From Pirellulaceae bacterium (GTDB lineage: Bacteria; Planctomycetota; Planctomycetia; Pirellulales; Pirellulaceae), in NCBI GenBank assembly GCA_020846515.1, contig JADLDX010000019.1, positions 1 to 7,382 on the forward strand: a DNA stretch of 7,382 nucleotides, read 5' to 3'. The notes beneath the pieces are model-generated. The model ran no database searches. It saw only the letters and a program-made list of their open reading frames with translations, and was not told the origin of the DNA. The position numbers were made by a program, and so were the translations under genes. Positions 5,792 through 7,382 of this stretch are shown here, piece after piece; position 1 is the stretch's first letter; every line of letters starts with the position of its first letter.

Positions 5792-6474
5792 GGCATGTCG
5801 TTTTTTAGCCAGTTGTCATCATAAGTTCCTGCGTAGGTCATGCGAGGTTGCCAATGCCCCGCAATCCAGCCGAACCCGGCCACCTTGGCATGATTGGTCG
5901 GCGCTTGCATACTTTCCCCGAGCAGAACAAGATTGGGCACAGGTTCGTCGGTAAAGTTTTTCGTGGAGTAGCGGCCAGCAAAGCCTCGCCCCACCGGATT
6001 CATGGCGAAGCCTGCTGGGCGATCAGGATTCGAAAGATCGGCCCCGCCAAAGGCAAACTCGTACTGCAGGGGAATCTTTTGAATCGGCTCGGGCGACGAG
6101 GGCGCGAGGAAAAATCCGTTGGATTTCCATTGGCGTTTCCCGAAGACCTGGATCGTTTTTTCCCAGTGATGACCGAATCGGCAACGCACCTCAACCTCAG
6201 TTTCTCCCTGGCGGCGCGGGACGGCCGAGCCTTGTAGTACCACATCCACATTCGGTTTTTCCGGCACCAGGTCACTGAAGTCTTTGATCGATGAAGCTTC
6301 AGGCGGCCCGTTAAAGGAATCGACCGGTTGAATGGGTAGCTGCTTATCCAACAAGTGAACACCACGGGCGACACTGAAGGAGGCTTTGCAGACCACCACC
6401 AGGATCTCTTTGCCGCGTCCATTGGAAGTAACCAACAACTGACCGGCGAACGGAGTCATATTTACAAGTTCCAT
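5719..6474 (-). CDS. DUF2169 family T6SS accessory protein, N-terminal part (frameshifted)
   Basis: 251 residues, of which the first 228 match DUF2169. The pattern includes an opening N-M-T-P-F-A, V-V-V-C-K-A-S-F (26-33), D-V-V-L-Q-G-S-A (77-84), Y-E-F-A-F-G-G (138-144), N-P-V-G-R-G-F (159-165), and G-F-G-W-I-A-G-H-W-Q-P-R (200-211), ending in Y-D-D-N-W-L-K-N-D-M-P. The last 23 residues look unrelated and run to a stop at 5719, while the true continuation is in the -1 frame. DUF2169 proteins are found between vgrG and PAAR-like (DUF4150) effector genes. The Agrobacterium Atu3641 protein is, as I recall, the adaptor for effector Tde2, so a loading role here is reasonable. The gene starts 30 nt after the vgrG stop; no clear Shine-Dalgarno site precedes the ATG. 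If the frameshift is real and not suppressed, the protein is truncated. Confidence 0.85.
   Translation of the reverse strand: MELVNMTPFAGQLLVTSNGRGKEILVVVCKASFSVARGVHLLDKQLPIQPVDSFNGPPEASSIKDFSDLVPEKPNVDVVLQGSAVPRRQGETEVEVRCRFGHHWEKTIQVFGKRQWKSNGFFLAPSSPEPIQKIPLQYEFAFGGADLSNPDRPAGFAMNPVGRGFAGRYSTKNFTDEPVPNLVLLGESMQAPTNHAKVAGFGWIAGHWQPRMTYAGTYDDNWLKNDMPIYLEILTPATLMPPQRISKSKVI
5789..5806 (-). other. Frameshift site in DUF2169 with an in-phase slippery heptamer
   Basis: On the minus strand the zero frame reads CTA AAA AAC GAC ATG CCC ATT. The heptamer A AAA AAC (5806-5800) is in the X XXY YYZ phase needed for -1 slippage. From the last C of CCC (5791) onward, the -1 frame encodes conserved DUF2169 sequence. 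A single missing C in the CCC run (5791-5793) would equally restore the frame and gives the better family match (D-M-P-H-L-P-R-D-F-D). Confidence 0.7.
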
Positions 6475-6504
6475 ACGCAGATCGATCTTGTGGCTGGGCG
6501 GAGA

Positions 6505-7382
6505 TTAGTTGACGTTGACTTTGCTTCCACTGATTTTGACATCACTTGAAGCTTTGGCCGTGATCTTACCAGATGCCTCTACATTGATATTCTTGCCCTT
6601 GATCAGAATGTCACCATTCTTTTTCATCACAATCTCTGAGGCTCCAGACTTAAAGACAATCTCGTCGGCGGCCTCTACGACCAACTTTTTGCCAACCGCC
6701 AAGCTATCGTTCTTGGCGACGGACACGGATCGATTTTCACCAACGCTGAGGCTATCGCTCTTACCCACAGCCGCGCTGCGCTCGCCCGACACTTGCAGAC
6801 TGGAATCTTTCCCAATCGACGTTAGCTCATTTTTTCCTACAGATGTTTGCATATCTTCGCCAATGGTCATGCCGAGCGTTTGACCTATGGTAACTGATTC
6901 GTTTTGACCTACATCTTTGCGCCGATTTTGACCGATGACCACCGTTTCATCTTTACCGAACGTTTTCTGGCGCTGACCGCCAATGGTATGCTGCTCGTCG
7001 GCTCCGACCGTCTTGGTGCGATTGTTACCGATCAAGTGAGTTTCATCGTGTTCGATGTGAGTATCGAGATTGAACTCGCCGTGAATCCGGATTTGCTCGC
7101 TGCCGGGCGTATCATCCATGGTCAATTCGTTGTAGCCGCTGCCCTTGTACGTTTTGGTCTTCATACCGGACCGAGTCTTTTCAGCGGGCAAGCCGAAGGG
7201 AGGCATCGATTCCTGATGATAGACTCGACCGGTGATCAGCGGCCGGTCGAGATCGCCTTCGAGGAACGATACGACCACTTCTTCGCCCACACGTGGAATG
7301 TCGATCCCGCCAAAGCTCTTCCCGGAATGAACTTGGGATACGCGTATCCAGCACGAGGTATTGTCATCGCGAGCGCCCTCGC
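6505..7382 (-). CDS. vgrG: VgrG, T6SS spike protein, C-terminal part
   Basis: The frame is open from the right edge, about 292 residues to a TAA at 6505-6507; the N-terminal gp27-like domain lies outside the window. The first visible residues are the end of the gp5-like OB domain: C-W-I-R-V-S-Q, I-D-I-P-R-V-G-E-E-V-V-V-S-F-L-E-G-D, D-R-P-L-I-T-G-R-V-Y, then M-P-P-F-G-L-P-A and G-S-E-Q-I-R-I-H-G-E. These are hallmarks of VgrG. After this come octapeptide repeats forming the trimeric beta-helix needle, and a tail ending V-N-V-N. There is no extra C-terminal effector domain, so cargo must ride through the DUF4150 tip or adaptors. VgrG is the trimeric spike at the end of the Hcp tube that pierces target membranes. 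As the first gene of the visible module, it presumably names the cluster's secretion partner. Confidence 0.95.
   Translation of the reverse strand, partial: EGARDDNTSCWIRVSQVHSGKSFGGIDIPRVGEEVVVSFLEGDLDRPLITGRVYHQESMPPFGLPAEKTRSGMKTKTYKGSGYNELTMDDTPGSEQIRIHGEFNLDTHIEHDETHLIGNNRTKTVGADEQHTIGGQRQKTFGKDETVVIGQNRRKDVGQNESVTIGQTLGMTIGEDMQTSVGKNELTSIGKDSSLQVSGERSAAVGKSDSLSVGENRSVSVAKNDSLAVGKKLVVEAADEIVFKSGASEIVMKKNGDILIKGKNINVEASGKITAKASSDVKISGSKVNVN
6676..7035 (-). repeat. Octapeptide repeats of the VgrG beta-helix
   Basis: Fifteen consecutive eight-residue units, most of the form x-[VI]-G-x-x-x-x-x (for example TVGADEQH, TIGGQRQK, SVGENRSV), as in the gp5-like triple-stranded beta-helix. Two units depart at the Gly position (QVSGERSA, SVAKNDSL). 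The DNA is degenerate, so this is a protein-level rather than a nucleotide repeat. Confidence 0.85.

Noticed and set aside
6509..6883. Plus-strand open frame with regular Leu/Ser-rich repeats
   Set aside because: Its periodicity is the mirror of the VgrG octapeptide repeats on the opposite strand.

Overview
All genes in this window lie on the minus strand and read as one type VI secretion system (T6SS) vgrG cargo module, entered inside vgrG and left inside the last gene. In transcription order (right to left) they are: the C-terminal part of VgrG; a DUF2169 protein split by a -1 frameshift; a beta-ketoacyl-synthase (thiolase-fold) protein with a degenerate active site; a DUF4150 (PAAR-like) protein fused to a predicted metzincin-type zinc peptidase; a predicted exported protein of unknown family; a DUF6484 protein; and a TIGR02270-family protein cut by the left edge.

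The genes overlap or are separated by only 1-30 nt as far as the DUF6484 gene, which indicates one operon. A 94-nt gap precedes the TIGR02270 gene. No promoter, terminator, RNA gene, IS element or CRISPR array could be supported, and no stretch over 300 nt lacks a gene.

Proposed logic, inferred from family knowledge: VgrG is the trimeric spike, the DUF4150 domain is its sharpened tip, and the peptidase fused to it is the toxic cargo. DUF2169 and the thiolase-like protein probably help load that cargo. The exported protein, which overlaps the end of the effector gene, is the best candidate for a periplasmic immunity protein. DUF6484 resembles a miniature VgrG tip, with an OB-like part and a beta-helix tail. 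TIGR02270 is a recurrent T6SS companion of unknown role.

The organism is a Gram-negative-type bacterium of moderate GC. Gene style (weak Shine-Dalgarno sites, low-complexity acidic and Asn/Ser linkers, TIGR02270 with DUF6484) would suit a planctomycete or a delta-proteobacterial relative, but this is a weak inference and no marker gene settles it.

The two points most worth following up are the frameshift in DUF2169, which sits a few codons after an in-phase A AAA AAC slippery heptamer, and the PAAR-like metzincin effector with its putative exported immunity partner.
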